From Molanna angustata (taxonomy: Eukaryota > Arthropoda > Insecta > Trichoptera > Molannidae): a stretch of 64,000 bases of DNA. Shown in pieces: positions 11,906-23,946 of the stretch. Positions within the stretch are counted from its first letter, which is position 1; each line of letters begins with the position of its first letter. The stretch is taken from contig OY754964.1 of the NCBI GenBank assembly GCA_963576475.1, positions 7,796,986-7,860,985 on the forward strand. Reading direction: 5' to 3'. The notes under the pieces are model-generated. The model saw only the letters and a list, made by a program, of their open reading frames with translations. It did not search any database and was not told the DNA's origin. The translations under genes were made by a program, and so were the position numbers.

Positions 11906-13202
11906 CAAGGTGGGCCATAAGAGAACACCCTATTGGAAGATGCAAATGGCCGCCAATGTCAAATCTGTTTTGACATTTGTGGACTAGACAGGTGTAGAAT
12001 ACAAGTGAACAAGCCATGGAGCATGGAGTACACATCCCAAGAACGCGGAATAATCGTGTCTATTTTTTTGCGTAACAATTCGTCTGTGGTGTTGGCGCAG
12101 CGCGAATTCCGTCACCGATTCCCCGGCCATCCAACACCGACTGCGCAAACACTGCGCCGTTTGGCCACCAACCTTGAAGAGTATGGGACCACACGAGATG
12201 TTGCCAGGAGTGGCCAGCCCCGGAACGCCCGTTCTGCCGAGAATATCGCCGCTGTTGCCAAGCTGTCGCCGTAAACATCGACCAGATGCCGTGCCTCGCA
12301 ATTAGCCATCAGCCGGTCGTCCCTAAGGCGAATTTTGGTCAAAGACCTGCGCATGTTCCCGTACAAAGTCCTGTCTGTGCATCAGCTGCTGCCTGTCGAC
12401 CGCCAAACGCGTGTAACCTACGCCCAAGCCATCCTCAATCTCGAGGACGGAGTGGACGATTTTTCGACCAAAATCATAATGAGCGATGAGGCTCATTTCC
12501 ACCTCAGTGGGTACGTGAACAAGCAAAACTATCGCTTCTGGGGCACCGAAAATCCAAGAGTGATGCACGAGAAGCCATTACACCCGCTCAAAGTGACTGC
12601 ATGGTGCGCTGTTCACGCTGGAGGCTCGGGCTATTTTTTTTTCGAGAACGCCGCTGATCTAACGACAATAGTGGACGGTGCGCGCTATAGAGCCATGTTA
12701 ACCGAGTTTTTTCCGCCGCAATTGGACAAATTAGGACTGGAGGACATGTGGTTCCAACAGGACGGAGCAACGGCACACACTGCGCGAGCTACGACCGATA
12801 TTCTGAAGGCGGCGTTCCCCGGTCGCCTCATCTCTCGTTTTGGCAATTTGCACTGGCCCGCAAGATCGCTTGATTTAACCGTTCCAGACTTTTTTGTGGG
12901 GTTTTTTGAAGTCCCGTGTTTACGTGAACAAGCCCGAGACCCTGGAAGCCCTCAAGGACAACATTCGAGTGCGAGAATCTGTCGCCCGAAGTTCTCGCCG
13001 AAGTGATGAAAAATGCCATAAAACGAGCCCGTATGGCAATCAATTGTGACGGCGCCCATTTTGCAGATATCATCTTCTCGACTTGACCAATAAAATTCTA
13101 AAGGTTCAAATAAACATATTCAAAAAAATAGAATCGAAGTTTTTCATTTATAAAAAAAATGAGAGCCAAACAACATCGGATGACTTCTTTTGGCCCACCT
13201 TG
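11906..13202 (+). mobile_element. DD41D Tc1/mariner-type transposon (Rosa-like)
   Basis: The terminal inverted repeat CAAGGTGGGCCA(t/a)AAGA... is at 11906 and inverted at 13202. The right flank begins TA, the expected target; the left flank is GA, consistent with a decayed TA. At 1.3 kb with one transposase gene it has the size of an autonomous Tc1/mariner relative. The Rosa assignment rests on the DD41D spacing in the transposase. Confidence 0.85.
12023..13086 (+). pseudogene. DD41D transposase, inactivated
   Basis: The N-terminal DNA-binding region (HTH, MEYTSQERG...) starts at ATG 12023. The frame hits a single stop at 12272-12274 and continues in the same frame. Catalytic residues are visible: Asp in MSDEAHF (12485), Asp in QQDGA (12761) and Asp in TVPDFF (12887). 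Exactly 41 residues lie between the second and third, hence DD41D. One base is missing in the T/G run at about 12890-12905, and a second shift lies near 12970. After that the expected C-terminus resumes and ends at TGA 13084-13086. One nonsense codon and two frameshifts mean it cannot make transposase. Long minus-strand frames over it are shadows. Confidence 0.88.
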
Positions 13203-14333
13203 TATAATACATATTTTGAAATATTTTTTTACACCTCTTTAACAAAAAAAATTATTTTACACCTCTTTATCAAACTAAGATAAAAAAATAAAATATAAAA
13301 AAGAATACAAATATTAATTTACAGCTTTCTAACATAATTTATTTCCGAGATATGAATCATCAATAATAACTACCCTCACCCCTTTACAACTTACAATTGA
13401 CTTAAATTTATCGTAGATTAACAGACTCTGATACTTTCTTAGAAAACCATTTGGCGGAAATTCCGTAAAAATGGTTTTTGGCTAATTCATAGACACTCAT
13501 CCCTATTTCCATATGCCCTTTTTCAAAATTACTAAGATAAAAAAAAAACAATATTATACTTTACTAACAACATACATCCATGCATCGTTTCATACTTGTT
13601 CTTCTATTATCTTGCTTTCATGCATAATTTCTGACGTTAAACTTTTTATTCTACTTCAATCAGCCTTGCTCATTTAAATTTGTCAGTTATGAGGCATAAC
13701 AAAATTTCAATTACACTTTTATACTATTTAATGAAAGACAATAAAAAAAATAAATACATATCCTTATAAGAATTTAATTTGATAGTAGCTACTTATATAA
13801 ATTAAGATTTTTTTAAACAACCATACCACGCAATATGGAACATCAAATTTTGTGTATATTGTATCATATGGGATATAAGAGTAAATAAATGCTATTTAAT
13901 ATTTTTAAGACTAATTTTTTATACCTTGATTTTTTGTATGTAACATAAAATAAAACTATAAAATATTAAATTTACACATTTTCCCTTTAACAATACATAT
14001 TAATGACAAAATTATAAAAAGGTAGGTAAATTATGTAAATACATTCTAATAGTATTAGTGAAAATAAGTGAATAATACAAAAAACACATTACATTATAGT
14101 ATAAAAATTGTTGAACGGATACGATTATTTTTAATATTATAGGTATATTGATTTTAATATATACTGATTATGTTTTTGGTTAGTAGAGATAAAATATTTA
14201 TCAATATTATATGCATACACAGCAATGTGATATAGGTACTTACAAAACTTATAAATTAAAAAATTAACTTTATATTAATACTCCTAAATTTTTGCTAGGT
14301 AATTTTGGTATAAAAGACTTAACAAATTATTTA
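13203..14333. other. AT-rich stretch, possibly intron of the BTB gene
   Basis: No zinc-finger, HTH-psq or other exon of the neighbouring BTB gene is visible on the minus strand here. A block near 13568-13640 resembles part of the RTE-type LINE tail at 63760-63830 (a decayed fragment). Confidence 0.4.
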
Positions 14334-14368
14334 TTAAGGCAACATGCATAGTGATTTTGAAATCTTAC

Positions 14369-15305
14369 CTTGTTTATTTTTGGGCATTGTAGAAACATAA
14401 TCATTTGGCATTCCTACAGAAACACGCTTCTTTCCCTTGAATCTGGTGTCACGACCATGCAAAGGAATATCCTCTTCATCGTCCATTTCTTCCCTTTCTA
14501 ATTTCATATCCACTATTTCAATATCATCCTCTGTTTGTATACAAGCAGATGTCTTTGATGCATTGTTACTCTTTTTCTCTGCCAATTCCTTGGCAGCTGC
14601 TGCTAGAATATTCTTTACTGCAGTGGTAGTAGTTGCTGGCATTGGTTCGTCTGTTTTCCGTTTTTTTATTTTAGGCGACACTTCTGATTGATTTTGTGGA
14701 GCACTGTAAGGATTACTGCGACACATGGCTTGTTGGTACATATGAATCTGCCTTAACCTTTCGAGATTGGTTTGATATGGGTTCACAGTCCGCGGAGTGG
14801 AGTCGTACGGAGAACTACACACTGGGGCCCCGCCATCGAATCCCCCAACAAATGCATTGTCTTGTACAGAATTTGACGGTGCGGGAAAATTTGGATATTC
14901 GTTTAGATTAACATTTAACAAACTGGATGCATCTTTACGTACTTCGTAAGCTAATCCCCTTATCTCCAGCTCTGATGCTGTGTGCATCAGAGACTGTAAG
15001 TCCAGTTCTTGTACATCCACGGATCCTTTATACATGAACTCCACGAGCAAATTGATTTCAGAATATGATATTCCCTTGAGGATGATAACGGGGTGTTTGC
15101 ATGGATTTTCCTTGAAAATCTGCTCGAAGTATGGGCTGCAGGCGGAGAGAACCAATTTGTGGGCGCGAATGGAACCATCTCTGCACGACAGAGTAACGTC
15201 CGCGAGTGCAGACGAGGAATATATAGTAGTGAACAACTGACTCAAATTTTGCAAGTGATTATTCCACTTGAGATGAAATGTCTTGTCACTTGTGGCGGTC
15301 TGCAT
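14369..15305 (-). CDS. BTB/POZ-domain transcription-factor-like gene, first coding exon
   Basis: The protein opens with a BTB domain of the insect tramtrack/bric-a-brac type, about residues 8-122: FHLKWNNH, LADVTLSCRDG, RAHKLVLSACSPYFEQIF, EFMYKGSV. These domains dimerise and usually precede zinc-finger or psq DNA-binding domains in nuclear regulators. Next come a linker, a basic KIKKRK stretch (possible nuclear signal) near residue 212 and an acidic patch near 265-280. The ATG lies directly after a good acceptor (TTGACAG|ATG), so a non-coding exon lies upstream. The exon ends AAG|GTAAGATT with G at 14369. Reading through the donor gives a stop at 14334-14336 and a 323-residue form. No DNA-binding exon is visible in the 14 kb downstream, so I give no gene symbol. 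Confidence 0.85.
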
Positions 15306-17094
15306 CTGTCAACAAATATTTTTTATTCAAAAAATAATCAATTATAATCTAACCTAATCGATTTATTTGCAGTCGGACGTACAAATGTCAACAGCTGAAA
15401 ATTCAAACAATGATTCGAGTACCTTTTGGAAATATTATTTAAAATCACAATAAAATACAAATGTTATGCGGCAATTTCATTTGTCTCCTTATTTTTAGAA
15501 CGTATGTCTGTAAAAATCGTTCACCGCGTACCTATACAAATATAATATTACCTACGCTTCGCGACGGTATTTCAGAATGTTAATTATTTTTGTAGAATAA
15601 TTACAATGGGTTTAAACAATTCGTATATTATCTACATTGTCACAAAAATAGGAGACTTACCTTTAAAAATTACACGATGTAATAATAATTTCGAAGAAAA
15701 TGTATTTTTAACGTCATTAATGATTTAAAACAATATTAAAATTACAGCAAAGAACCAGACGCAAAATAACTCGAGTGGGTACGCCGCTTCCCCGCGCCAC
15801 ACCCCTCAGCGTACAATCAATATAACAGTGGTATGGTGGATGGTGGGGGCCGGCTTGCGATCTTTAATGCATTTAAAACTAATAATATTAATATCTCTAA
15901 TTATTGTATATTTCACATTTTAACCATTAATATTTTTAGATTTTTATTTAATACACAAAAACATAAAAAAATATGTTCTTTGCCGAGCAACAGCCTCGCA
16001 AAATCCGTGTATTTTGCATGAAAATTTATTATTTTCAACACATATATTACTATACATACTTTGTATCACATGTATGTATCAAGTTGTGTATGTATATAAT
16101 AAGTATGTAAGTATATAGTATGTAATACATCACGCGCACACAGGCAAGCGTACATATACCAAGTTGTTTATATATATGTACACTATTATTAATTATGTAC
16201 CTACATACTACAATGATATAAGTATACAAAGTACCTACAATAATATAAAACATTATTTTTTTTCTGCGTTAGCGATCCAAGTGCGGCGTTCAGGTTTGGT
16301 CGTTTTTTCTTGAGACAACATATCGTATGTATTGAAGGGAAAATGAAATGCAAGAGCGGCGAGACTTCGATTGGAGAATATCTGGGGATAATTTTCACAG
16401 AAATTAACTTGGGTAAGTATATATATTATGTAGGTAGATGTGTAGGTTTTGTTTTATGAGTTTACTTGTGTGAAACTCGCTCGGTTCTTTGTAGCGGACC
16501 ATTGTGTGCTACAAGTACAATATTATAATATGGAGTTTACTATAGATACATAATATTAAATTCAGATAGGTAAATTTATTATTGCTAAATTTTACGACAC
16601 GGCGTGTCTCGACGGCAAGATGGTGGTTTTATACCACTACTTTTCAAGATAATTTTAAACATGCTATACCAGATGCTATATTAGGAATATTTTATTTTAT
16701 GAAGAGCATCCGTTTTATATTTCATAATTTATAGATATTTATTAAACTTGATTTATTTTACTAATATTTTTAGATGGAGTAATTATGCATATCTACCTAC
16801 CTACTTATTGTTTAAAATAAATAAGACGACAAAAAAAAACGATGACTACTTATACCTAAGTAGATAAATTATAGAGTTACTTACTAATTATTATTTATTT
16901 GGTAGAATTTCATTGTTGATATTAAACGTGTATCATTTTTACTTGTCTTTTGCATATAAATTGCCCAAATCAAAGTAGAATCATTATTTAATTTACTATC
17001 GTAATTCACATATTATATATATATATATATATAGACAAGGTATAAGGTATGTATCTACTTTTCATTTTTATTTAACTCATTATACGATTTTGAA
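15306..17094. other. Upstream region of the BTB gene; no gene seen
   Basis: A GC-richer patch near 15770-15850 could hold the promoter or a non-coding first exon, but no motif decides it. The rest is AT-rich, with a (TA)n tract at 17012-17031. Confidence 0.35.
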
Positions 17095-17150
17095 TTCACC
17101 GCCAGTTTCGGAGAGCAAACCATTTTCTCCAGCTTTTATTGTTCATTCCT
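17095..17150 (-). mobile_element. Decayed Penelope-like end remnant
   Basis: The minus strand reads GGAGA...GCTCTCCGAAACTGGCGG, matching the stem II-GAAA-CTGG segment of the PLE ends at 6700-6742. The part matching the upstream core is changed. It lies about 65 bp after a (TA)n tract. Confidence 0.4.
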
Positions 17151-17479
17151 TGAGATAAAAACAAACTCTGGTTGCGAATTTACAAATCGGCTAAAACAAA
17201 CTGTTTCTTTATCTATTTATCTGTAACCTTAAATACCTAGTCAATTTTATAAAATAAAAAAAATAATACACTATTTATGTAATAGGTACTTGTTTAAGAG
17301 TTATTGTCGAAACGTAAAGTTGCGTAAAGTACTGTCAAGTGTGTTTAAAATAACTAAGTATATCTATACGAATACAATACTTAGTAAGTAAGTAGATCTA
17401 TACGAATAACATTGTTTTAACTTCTACAAATACTGTCAATTCAATATTGATCATAAAACTAAAAATCGTTCGCCATGCT

Positions 17480-18030
17480 TAGTCATAATGACACGAACTC
17501 TCCCTCGCGTTTTCTTTTATTTGAATTCGGCGCCAAACCAGCACAAAGAAAAACGTCAAAAGAAAAAAATATTCTTGCAATAACATTCTGACAGCAACAA
17601 AAAACAGTGTGTGACAGTTTTTTCAGGGAGTTGAAAAGAGACGCGCGTCGCGTTAGGACAAAAGAAGTTCGCCGAACGGCCGAGGTATGCGTAACCGCAT
17701 TCCTCGTGCCCGGAGACATATCGGTCGGGCCCGCTTCACAAAGACAGGCGTGGATGTAACACCGGGATTGCTGAAATGGATCTTCGCAGTACAATTTGGC
17801 AAGAGAGCCTTCCTAGACCGTGGCGGATGCTGAGTTTAGAAAGTGCTCCAAACGGACCCTGAAGCAACGGCCTGCATCTTCTTGAGATTAGCCTCGCCGC
17901 CGTTCGTTTCTGAAGCAGCTACTCAACCGGCATCTGCCAGTGTCTGGGATCCGAGAATCCTTTCGTTGATAGCCTGTCCCTTTCGCCCATCGTCGACGAT
18001 TTTTTTCTTTTGACATCGTCGACTTCGCCC
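17480..18030. other. GC-richer stretch of unknown origin
   Basis: Base composition is clearly richer in C+G than its surroundings, and short Arg-rich frames exist on both strands (for example 17483-17794 minus). None matches a family I recognise. It directly precedes a LINE 3' fragment, so it may be part of that or an older insertion. Confidence 0.3.
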
Positions 18031-18436
18031 AGCTTTCCAGGATATCTTCCAGCCTCTAAGACAGCGTTTGCGGTCCAGAAAACCCATCTGGTCAGAAGAC
18101 CTGTCAAACTTCGATCTGCCTAGTGCATGGAGAGAGAGGTGGAAAGATGCAGATCCAATAAAAAATCAAGATATCATTCAAGATCCCACCTTGAAGGTCC
18201 CGGGCTTTAACCTTTCCCGTAAAGTCTGGGTCCAGCAAAACAGAATCTGCACAGGACAGGGGCGCTGCAATCACCTCATGTGGAAATGGGGCAAAAGAGA
18301 TTCTCCGGAGTGTGACTGTGGAGCAACTAACCAGACTGTCCAACATCTAGTAGAGGAGTGCCTGTCGAGGAGATATCCGGGGGGGATGGATGGATATCCA
18401 TGATGCAACCCCGGAGGCCGTAAACTGGCTGACTGG
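18031..18436 (+). pseudogene. LINE reverse-transcriptase C-terminal fragment
   Basis: The frame beginning near AFQDIFQPLRQRLRSRKPIW matches the C-terminal part of the RT at 37813-39708, including WVQQNRI, TGQGRCN, MWKWGKR and the Cys/His block CDCGA...HLVEEC. Near 18384-18394 a GGAT repeat gives an apparent 4-base duplication that shifts the frame. The expected ending (TPEAVNWLTGWEPGL, stop at about 18436) then continues in another frame. The copy is 5'-truncated, as is usual for LINEs, and keeps the end that the 37.8-kb copy lacks. Confidence 0.8.
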
Positions 18437-18559
18437 GTGGGAACCGGGGCTTTGAATAGCCGAAATATGACGCAGCCGATGGCGTAGAGAAGCCAATGCC
18501 AAACAAAAATTAAAGTAAGTATCGTCGACGATCCGTTCCGGCATTGATTGGTGTATCAG

Positions 18560-19734
18560 CACGTTTATGGCTGTGAAGGAAAGATAATATGTGTGCCCCA
18601 GAAACCTTTGCTATTTATAACAATTTTACTGGTGACAATATTGCGGCTGTGTTTTTTTATTGACCTTGTCTATTTGAATTTTATTTGTGACGTCCAAAAT
18701 TGACACTATATTAATCGTTGTGATGTCTAGTTTTGTTTTTTGGCAATTACGGAGAATGATTTGTGGTGAAAGTTTTATGTGAATATTCTATGTGGATATT
18801 TAAAAAACAAACTATTTTGACTTTTGAAATGAACATAACCTCTACGCTATGTAGGGGAGGGTATCACTGTCTTGCATGTTAGGTATATAAGATCTAGATC
18901 CAGATTGCAAGATCGAGACTGATATGCTCATTACTACTATTAAGGAGGTAATATAACCACATAACTACGCCAGAGAATTTATACCAAAATTAATATCGAA
19001 TAGTGTACCTATACATATTTGTCAACTGTCGAATTGTTACACTTTGGAGGTCGTAAAATTATGTATTTATTTTTTAACATTGACCTTTCCGAAACATTAT
19101 GCCAAAAGAATACTGACTTTTAACAGAAAAATCCTGGAGATTCTTAAAACGGAGGCCAGGAGTTCTGAGTTCCATTGCCATTGCTGTCGTGTAATAGATT
19201 GACCTACCTAAGCCATTTAGTACCAGCCATCTAGAGCCATTTAGTACCCGCGTGGGAGGTAATATTCTTGCCTGCTGCATCTCGTTCGCAAACTTACGAA
19301 CAACTTCTGCTGTCTGTTTTTTTCTTGTATGTCACTGGGTCGAAAGCCACACCAAGGACGTCATCTTCTGTAACTTTTTGCTGGTCTACAACTGGGGTGG
19401 TCTGTTGGGACACCCAACAGACAGTAAAGGAGGGAAAGACTGCGTCCTTGGGGTGAGTAAACTCAAATTCTTTCCTCGTTCTAACACTGACGCTGGTCAA
19501 ATAAGCACGTAGGACACCTCATATCAATACAAACTGAGTGCCTTCTTCTGCTGTGCGAGCGATCATACTCTTTTCTAGAAATTAGAGATTGATAATTTGA
19601 TTAGGTTTGCTGTTCATCAAAAGTAAATCGAGTGAGATGTAGTTATTATGTATTAGTGCTCATTGCGTGCAGTTTTTAGCACACATAAAAAACACAATAT
19701 TCTAGACAGCGTTTGCAAATTTATTTATTATTAT
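18560..19734. other. Spacer without recognised gene
   Basis: Small frames around 19252-19512 on both strands overlap each other and carry no recognisable domain. Confidence 0.4.
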
Positions 19735-19958
19735 TATTTTTTTTTAAATTGCTTCTCGGGCAACTAACAGGTACTATGTCAAATATTACTTTAACACGCA
19801 CCCAATAACAAGTTGCAACATTTTGGAGACTTGCGATATTAATCGTCTCACAGATCCAGACTGAAAACACAATTAAAAACTGTGTCTCCACCGGGAATCG
19901 AACCCGGGACCTTTGGATTAGCAGTTAGATACCCAACCAACTGAGCCACGAAGGCCGA
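19735..19958 (-). mobile_element. tRNA-derived SINE, family S1, copy 1
   Basis: The minus strand has the head TCGGCCTTCGTGGCTCAGTTGG (box A in TGGCTCAGTTGG) and GGTTCGATTCC (box B). A conserved body follows (TGTGTTTTCAGTCTGG, TGAGACGATTAATATCG, TGCCCGAGAAGCAAT). Copies are at 24363-24592, 40957-41185 and 52662-52899. Confidence 0.9.
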
Positions 19959-20084
19959 TTATTTATAATATCATGTTCGATTTTCGGAGATTATTGAACA
20001 ATGGAAGGTAAGAGAATTCCCAAAGAGTATAATATAATACCTATGGATAAGAATATCTCTAAACGAAAGTGAGACTTAACTCGA

Positions 20085-20337
20085 ATCGAATTGAGGCATT
20101 TTTCCACGGGGTTTTGACGTTTTGGTTGGCCGACCACATAGTTTTTTTATAGAGAATAATGACTAATGTGAATTGTTTTCGGATTTATTTGTCGAAAAAA
20201 CACTTTGTTTATTAAGATTTACAGAACAGTTATCTAGGATGTGTTGAAATGTAAGGAAAACTGAAATATGTTACCAACCAAAACGTCAAACGCGCGATAT
20301 TCCATGACTCACTTTTTGCACGAAATACTCCATCTAG
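20085..20337 (+). mobile_element. Helitron-like element H3, CTAG-ended
   Basis: The plus strand ends CACTTTTTGCACGAAATACTC then CATCTAG at 20337, followed by T. The same end recurs inverted at 50224. Inside, TGACGTTTTGGTTGG (20118) and its inverse (20275) form an internal inverted repeat. The segment near 20085-20170 also matches 37813-37922. The 5' end is not defined. Confidence 0.5.
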
Positions 20338-20879
20338 TATATTATAATAAAAATCTATGAATAGGATATGTTCTGTGGTTGTGGTTTACTTGGCACCATA
20401 GAAACTTGGCACTTTGCCTGCCAAAGTTGGTCAAATGCAGGAAAGATAAAATTAAGATATAAGAGAATTTTATTTTATTTCTGAATGTTTAATTAAAAAC
20501 CGTTATTTAGCTGTATTTAGACAATAAGGTTAAAATAATAATCTACAATCGGTAAGATTTAAACATTTTTCTGACAATATAGATGGTAGTGTTCCCCTCT
20601 TAAATATAACCTTAAAACTATGACACTGATTATCTCAAATTTGTAATATCATGGTAATATCACTGAAAAAGTGTGAATTATTATAGAATATATATATTTT
20701 TGTATTGATTGACTTCTGTGCAGTATAATTTAACTCAATCGTTTTGTACGAAACGCACGAAAAACGTACTTCATTGATGTACTGAAGTGTTTCTTAATTA
20801 AATTAGAATCTATTTTCAATCAGGGTCATAATTCTCGTGGTATGGTGACATGAATTTGAATATATAATATTGTACTATA

Positions 20880-21400
20880 TTATTTTATAATTTTTATTTA
20901 TTTATGATCATATAAACATATACATTATTTTAATATAAGATAGCCGCCTCACTAGAATAAATCTGTTCTGAAGCAGCCACCTGTACATTTGTGAAATTAT
21001 TACATTACAATAAAAAACCAAAGAATAAGAAATCTATAAAAATAAACATTAGGAATAATTACATATTTTAAATTAAAAAATACAGATTTAAAAGTGAAAT
21101 AGGTACACACAATCTAAACACAACAAAAAATAATAAGTTAAGAAATTATTGTTGCAACGTTACTTTCATTTTGGGTTCTACCCACATCGAGTAGCCACTT
21201 GGTACCACGGGCTTTGAATTGAGTTAACCCTTTAAGGTCCGATGGCAGTTTATTATAAATTCGAGGTGCAGTAAATACAAAAAATCTTTGCCCAAATTTA
21301 GTATTCATTTTTGGCACCAAATAGTTACCCGATGTTTTACCTCTTGTGTTCTTCAAGATGGAGTATTTTACCGTATTTTATAATATACGGTGATTATTTA
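20880..21400 (-). pseudogene. LINE 3' fragment (CR1/jockey-type RT C-terminus)
   Basis: The 72-residue minus-strand frame at 21138-21356 carries the recurrent LINE C-terminal pattern (NTKFGQRFF, APRIYNKLPSDLK). Downstream, the 3' UTR block (CTCACTAGAATAAATCTGTTC...) matches one near 44510. A related, more decayed copy is at 27643-28095. 5'-truncated and non-functional. Confidence 0.7.
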
Positions 21401-21489
21401 CAAGTGGTATAAGTCTTAATATGTATATTATTATCTATCTATAGAAAAAAAATCAGCAAAATTGAAGACTTATACCACTTGTAAATAAT
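21393..21489. repeat. Hairpin with 25-bp arms
   Basis: ATTATTTACAAGTGGTATAA... at 21393-21417 is repeated inverted at 21465-21489, with a 47-nt loop. It could be a small foldback element or a transcribed hairpin. Confidence 0.75.
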
Positions 21490-21774
21490 TATCTAATATA
21501 CTATTTTCTACGTTGTTTTTAGTTTTGTTTCTGATTTAAGCGTTCTATAAAATAATTAGCAGTTAATACCATTTATCAGTCCTGGGTAAAGTGCGGTGCC
21601 CGAGTGTTTCTATGCGAGCAATGTGCATTGATAATAATAAACACTTCCTTGCACCCTGCGCAAGTTGCGAGTTTATTGTCATATGTCAATTTCTTTCAAC
21701 CAACAAGTGTTTCCAGCCCAGGGAAGCAAGATTAGCCTGAGAAATTAATTTAAATCAATTTTTCCTTTACTGTG

Positions 21775-21842
21775 GATCGAACCCAGGATACCTGCACAGA
21801 AACCAAACGACTTACCAGTTGTGCCACGGTGGTCAGAACAGT
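21775..21842 (-). mobile_element. tRNA-like SINE fragment, family S3
   Basis: The minus strand reads CTGACCACCGTGGCAC... with box-B-like GGGTTCGATCC, resembling 28595-28690. Probably the head of a SINE. Confidence 0.55.
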
Positions 21843-22194
21843 TGCAGCGTTGAAAATCAGGGAAACATTTTTTCTAAAAATATCAAATTTGGCCAGTTTA
21901 TTCGCACGCATTGCAATCTAAAAATTAAAAGAAGACTGAAAACCCACCCCTGATATTTATAATTCTCATGAGAGTTGCTTAACAGTATAGCACTGACACA
22001 TGCAGGCTTTTTAAATAGGTAATTCATATGTAGAACCGGAAAAAGTATTTTTTTACTATCCTCTCTTCTTCCTTTACAGTGACGCTACTAACTTATTTAA
22101 AGATGTGTCTTAAAATAAAATAATAATACAAGACACTTCTCAAAAAGGTTCGCAATCACTGATCTAAAAGATCTGATTTCTAGTACATTTATTG

Positions 22195-22500
22195 AATATA
22201 CTTACGTGCTTATGAGGATTCTTTTTGGTGCCTGATCATCGTCCATACAATACACGTGTCCTAACCAGTGGAGCATCCCTATTTTTACCGTTTGGACGAT
22301 ATTTGGTTCCTTGAATAGGCTCTGTAGTTCGTGGTTGTACCTGATTCTCCGCGTGCTTTGATCGCAGAGGGGACCAAAAAATTTTCTCTCAAAAACTAGT
22401 AAACCATCCATATTCAAAATCGTAGTCCTTATATCGTTTTCCAAGTCTTTTCGAAGGTCGTCTGGCTTCTTTTCTTTTTGGTTTCGTAATCAGATATTTT
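22195..22500 (-). pseudogene. RTE/BS-type LINE RT C-terminal fragment
   Basis: The frame 22202-22444 reads VFERKFFGPLCD, RIRYNHELQSLF, MLHWLGHVYCMDDDQAPKRIL, the standard C-terminal pattern of RTE-like LINE ORFs. Upstream and downstream parts are missing. Confidence 0.75.
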
Positions 22501-23098
22501 GAAATAGATGGGTGAGTGATTATCCCATTGTATCCTAGGTTCCTGGTAGGGCTGCTACTTTGAGGCCTGAAACCCTGCCCTGGTTTTCTGTTGGTGTTTT
22601 CCTTCCATTATCCAAAATACTTCAGTTTTATGGTTTTTATTTTTATTTTATTTTGTAAACATACAGTATTATAACAAATTATACATTAATAATATGTTTA
22701 ACACTCTATTAGTGGACCAATTAAGTGTACAGAAATAATCAATTTTGTGTAAATTGTAATATCTGTTATAATATAGGGGAAAGAATATTAGGAATTGGAC
22801 GGAAAGAGAAAGAGGAAAGCTTTGCAAAAACACTACTCACCAGAAGCCACAGAGGCATTCAGGGACTTAATTACTGATGATTTGAATCTAAAAATTGACA
22901 TATTACAGAGGTCTATAGTCTTAAAGAGCACATTGAAATTATTACAAGTTCTGTGGATAAATGTATTCTGTAGATAATTTGTTTTACATATTGGTAACTT
23001 AAATGGTAGTGGATTCCTGGTGTGACGTAATGGGCAGTTAAATGATATCAAATTAAGTAAGTCGATGGAGTCTATTTTATTGTTTATCAATTTATGTA

Positions 23099-23600
23099 GA
23101 TATTATTATTATTATTAAATGTTATCAGACAGGCAGCTATGCTGATATGTCTGATCTCACAACAGTTTTCACTTGTTCAGTCTGTCAAGTCTATTTTTGA
23201 ACACATTAACACTTTGTGCAACAACAAGTTCCGGTGGCAAACTGTTCCACGCATCCACAACTCTATTGGTCAAGAAATGCTTCCAGGGATTCTGCCTGAA
23301 ACTGTGTTTATCTAGCTTCAAACTATGACCTCTTAAATTAGTATTTTGGTTGAGGCAGAACATCAGCTTCAATTCAGGGCAGTCATAGTATAACATATCA
23401 GTTAATGTCCTTCGGTTTTCTTAAGTCATTAATTTATGATGTTGTGCAGAGAGGCGATAGTTATCGAATGATAATTTGAATCTATAGTTTAAGTGCTTCA
23501 AAAATTTGTTTTGTACATTCTCTATCCTATCTATATAAGTAATATAGAAGGGGCTCCACGTAACCGAAGCAAAATCGAGAATGCTCCTGAATGGTGCTGA
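23099..23600 (-). pseudogene. CR1/jockey-type LINE 3' fragment
   Basis: Minus-strand translation gives SVTWSPFYITYIDRIENVQ..., then an in-frame stop near 23424, then HSLKLDKHSFRQ, RVVDAWNSLPPELV and VNVFKNRLDRL, the typical end of such RTs. The 3' end carries (TAA)n at 23101-23117, a common simple-repeat LINE tail. Confidence 0.75.
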
Positions 23601-23946
23601 AGTCTCACCATCGTCCGTTCTCTATCTGACCACTTGTGGACGAATAGTAATTGAGATGATAATACCGTGTAAAAGTTGATGTAGCTATAATGAAATAAAG
23701 AAAATGGTGGATATGTTTCTTTGCAAAAAAGTCAATTTAGAATGTACAACATTACAAATTATTATTATAAAATGCCTCTATTCATCTGCATACTGCGTAG
23801 TTATTTCATGCAAAGGGTGTGGGAAATCAAAACAAGGTAATGGTACTGCATTGTTAAATTATTTAATGCTCCTAAAAAAGTGTTACTTTGAAACTGTGTA
23901 AAACTGGAGTTAGGTGTGTTATCTTTTAATTTATTTTATTTTTCAG

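Noticed and set aside
11984..13073. Several minus-strand frames over the DD41D transposon
   Set aside because: Shadows of the plus-strand transposase, which has catalytic motifs.
19735..19958. A tRNA gene
   Set aside because: Boxes A and B are present, but acceptor ends do not pair and the block has a conserved body and multiple copies, so it is a SINE.
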